From NCBI RefSeq assembly GCF_017591435.1, contig NC_059303.1, positions 1-64,000 on the forward strand: a stretch of 64,000 nt of DNA. The letters run 5' to 3'. This stretch comes from Portunus trituberculatus (Eukaryota > Arthropoda > Malacostraca > Decapoda > Portunidae). The notes below the pieces were generated by a model that worked only from the letters and a program-made list of their open reading frames with translations, did not search any database and was not told where the DNA came from. Made by a program: the position numbers and the translations under genes. Shown piece by piece: positions 61,985 through 64,000 of this stretch (its first letter is position 1; each line of letters opens with the position of its first letter).

Positions 61985-62320
61985 CTGGCATATGTAATTA
62001 CATATGGGTATTTAGTATATGTAGCAACAAAATAGTTTTTTAAAGAAAAAACTTTTTGTGAATATCCTTACCCATATGTAATTACATAGTAAGAGGTTCC
62101 CTACCTCCCTCCCCTCTGTGTTTCTGTCAATTTTGGCAGAAAGGATCTGAGGTAGGGTTGGCCAGCTGGGCTGGTAGTTCCCGATGCGCATACGCGTAGA
62201 GGTGATGTGGAACTTCTATAGGCATGATCTCTATATATAGAGGTGCTGGTTGATTTTCTGTGCTGAGTGTGGGAATAATGGCATGTAGGCACATGTAATT
62301 ATATATGGGTAAGTATATTC
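61985..62320 (-). repeat. DIRS internal complementary region and right repeat
   Basis: 61985-62040 matches the extreme left end in reverse. 62075-62325 is the inverted copy of the left terminal repeat. The order is that expected for DIRS elements, whose rolling-circle-like junction is templated by the internal complementary region. Confidence 0.8.
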
Positions 62321-62325
62321 ACAAA

Positions 62326-62890
62326 AAAAGTTATTACTTTAAAAAACTATATTTTATCTTATTCTTGCATGATGGGCCTCATAATCACAAAGATATTAAG
62401 TCTGCATATTTACTCTGGTAGGTTATTTGTGTACAAATATTATGTGTGTTATGTAATATGCATTCATTTTATAGTATATTTCCAATGTTTCAGTATGATA
62501 GATAATTCATAGTATATATGTTTTAAGATCCATAAAATACGAATGGAAGAGCATGTCAAGTGTTAGTTCCTTGAAATCAATAAACACCATCCCTGCCCAT
62601 ACTGAGTTAGGCATACAACTATATTATCATACCATTCCTCTGTCGTAGAGGCACAAAAACACTCCTCTGGAAGTGCTCAAGTGGTTGAAGTTAATGCAGT
62701 CTAACTCAAATTCAAGAAAGCTGTATTTTTTGTTTTGCCAACAACTGACATTATGTAACATTATTAAGAGTTCAGTTTATACTCAAGTAAGCCATACTTT
62801 CATCAAAATTGTGTGGTTGGTTCCAAAGATGTACCATTTTGAACACTATAAATATCTGAATGTTATTTTCTCAATTTTTTTTTCTGTATT
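62326..62890. other. Intron 1 sequence, nothing recognised
   Basis: AT-rich sequence without element termini or protein motifs. Confidence 0.4.
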
Positions 62891-62894
62891 TTGT

Positions 62895-62911
62895 TGTTGT
62901 TATTATTATTA

Positions 62912-62984
<73 letters not shown>

Positions 62985-62988
62985 GCTG
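62895..62988. repeat. (TTA)n then (TTG)n microsatellite
   Basis: TTA repeat at about 62895-62952 followed by TTG repeat to about 62985. The poly-Ile/poly-Val frame over it is an artefact. Confidence 0.95.
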
Positions 62989-62989
62989 T

Positions 62990-63400
62990 TATGAAATGTG
63001 GCACATATTGACTTCCTGAACAAACTTTTCTAGGAGTATACTTAGGCTGAGAATATACTGAGAAGATCGAGGTTATTGGTTTTTACTGTTACTTGTATGA
63101 TTGTTGTGTCTTATCATCAGGTATTTGTTTTGTTTTAGGATTGTGTTGTGATATGGTTTGAAATCGTGTATTGAGAATAATGTTGAACCATAATTGCCTT
63201 GTGTATTCTGTTACATATTTGTTTGTTGTATGTGGAAGTTTGATGTCATTATTTTTAAAGGAATTTATGGTAAAAATTAACTGCTTACTCATTTACCATA
63301 GCTTCAGAGAGAACTCTGTGTTCTATCAATGTACAGTTGCTGAATAATGTGTAGCATCTTTGATCATGCAAGGTGGTTATAGTTGTCATCTGTCCAACAG
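62990..63400. other. End of intron 1
   Basis: Unique-looking AT-rich sequence leading to the acceptor GTCATCTGTCCAACAG at 63400, preceded by a moderate pyrimidine stretch. Confidence 0.5.
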
Positions 63401-63511
63401 AGGTAGAATGTACCAGTGCTGCAGAGATCGACAGACACCTGGAGATGGGTGTACAAATGCTGGCCAAGGGACAGCTTCATGATGCACTCTCTCACTTCCA
63501 TGCTGCCATTG
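63401..63511 (+). CDS. DNAJC3: DNAJC3 (p58IPK) exon 2, start of TPR 1
   Basis: The exon lies between an AG acceptor (CCAACAG) and a GTAAGT donor and is 111 bp: two bases completing the exon-1 codon, 36 codons and one base. It reads VECTSAAEIDRHLEMGVQML then AKGQLHDALSHFHAAI. The vertebrate DNAJC3 protein has AECGVNADVEKHLELGKKLL at the same place, right after its signal peptide, followed by the same A-x-GQL-x-DALS-x-FHAA pattern. This is the first helix pair of TPR repeat 1 and the Cys of the mature N-terminus. The entry phase (2 bases) fits the exit phase of exon 1 (1 base). The remaining TPRs and J domain must lie beyond the window. Confidence is high because sequence, splice sites and phase agree. 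Confidence 0.93.
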
Positions 63512-64000
63512 GTAAGTGACTGTTGTATCTCTTTTCCTTTGTTCTTTTCCTTACCTGCTTCATAGATGTCCAAGAATGGGCAGTCCCCTCCACTGCCACA
63601 TTCATTACTTGTTGATGCGTGAATTGCTTGCTGTGAACTGCCCTACCTGATTCAACTCATACTTGAGATACATCCTAGCCAGGAATTAAACTAATATTGG
63701 AAAATCTTAGTACTTTAAATATCCGTAAGGGTTCTGATTGCAGGAAAGCAAACTTAGTATTGTTTGATTCTTCTATTTATCAACTCAACACAACCTTCCA
63801 CATAACTATCCTCTCTTCATTGACACACATCATCCTCAGTCTGTCCTATACTTATAATTTAAGCATGTAACTTTACATGTTTAGTTAAAACAGCTTCTGT
63901 GTAGTTGAGCACCCTTAGTCGTCTCCACTAGTTTTTCTCATTCCCCAGGGACCTTATCTGTCGATGTATGGAATATACTTCATATGCTTGAAGCATACAT
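63512..64000 (+). other. Start of DNAJC3 intron 2
   Basis: Begins GTAAGTGACTG. No further exon or repeat is recognised before the window ends. Confidence 0.7.

Larger units (their letters stand above)
56385..62325 (+). mobile_element. DIRS-type tyrosine-recombinase retrotransposon, copy 2
   Basis: A left terminal repeat (56388-56600) and a right terminal repeat in inverted orientation (about 62100-62320) bound the element; both contain CAGCACAGAAAATCAACCAG or its complement and CAGCTGGCCAACCCTA. Just inside the right repeat, 61985-62040 carries a second inverted piece (CATATGTAATTACATATGGG..TATGTAGCAACAAAATAG) matching the very left end, the internal complementary region used to make circular DNA. 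Gene order: gag, reverse transcriptase/RNase H, tyrosine recombinase. Such elements have no DDE integrase. All genes are damaged. Confidence 0.9.

Noticed and set aside
1..64000. CRISPR arrays, operons, ribosome binding sites
   Set aside because: No regularly spaced repeats with unique spacers; all features are eukaryotic.

Overview
This is eukaryotic genomic DNA, most likely from a decapod crustacean (probably a crab). Long AC, AG, AT and trinucleotide microsatellites are everywhere, and the transposon mix fits decapods: a DIRS-type retroelement, CR1-group LINEs, pogo/Tigger, piggyBac, hAT and Tc1/mariner elements, and tRNA-derived SINEs with AC-rich tails. There are no operons or other prokaryotic features. 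The species call is inference from content only.

Two exons of a host gene can be supported, and they belong to the same gene, a DNAJC3 (p58IPK) homologue on the + strand. Exon 1 (10043-10121) encodes an ER signal peptide and ends in a phase-1 GTGAGT donor. Exon 2 (63401-63511) encodes the start of the first TPR repeat and begins in the matching phase. A perfect ER stress response element (CCAAT-N9-CCACG) lies at 9804-9822, about 220 bp before the start codon. DNAJC3 is a known unfolded-protein-response target. On this reading almost the whole window (10122-63400, 53.3 kb) is intron 1, packed with nested transposons.

Layout. 1-9.6 kb: LINE fragment, a hAT miniature element with target duplication, candidate PIF/Harbinger and MADF remnants, and a CR1 copy. 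9.6-10.1 kb: promoter and exon 1. 10.4-11.2 kb: a 755-bp foldback element. 13-18 kb: a SINE and a nearly full-length CR1 with an esterase-type ORF1. 18-19.2 kb: piggyBac end and a transposase-like fragment. 19.75-31.46 kb: a Ty3/gypsy-related LTR retrotransposon on the minus strand whose pol order is protease-integrase-reverse transcriptase-RNase H (GMR1-like), with a Tigger element in one LTR and two piggyBac elements inside. 31.5-42.5 kb: LINE and DIRS fragments broken up by mariner, piggyBac and two Tigger elements. 42.9-53.9 kb: a same-strand chain of LINE copies and a SINE, every joint an AC microsatellite, with another LINE plus a hAT inside one copy. 54-55.3 kb: one pogo-like miniature element nested in another, with a 58-bp perfect palindrome. 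56.4-62.3 kb: a DIRS retrotransposon with inverted terminal repeats. 62.3-64 kb: intron, exon 2, start of intron 2.

Almost all mobile-element genes are broken by stops, frameshifts or deletions. Several of the stops and lost catalytic residues look like CpG decay. Domain calls are made by eye from translated motifs; no database search was run.
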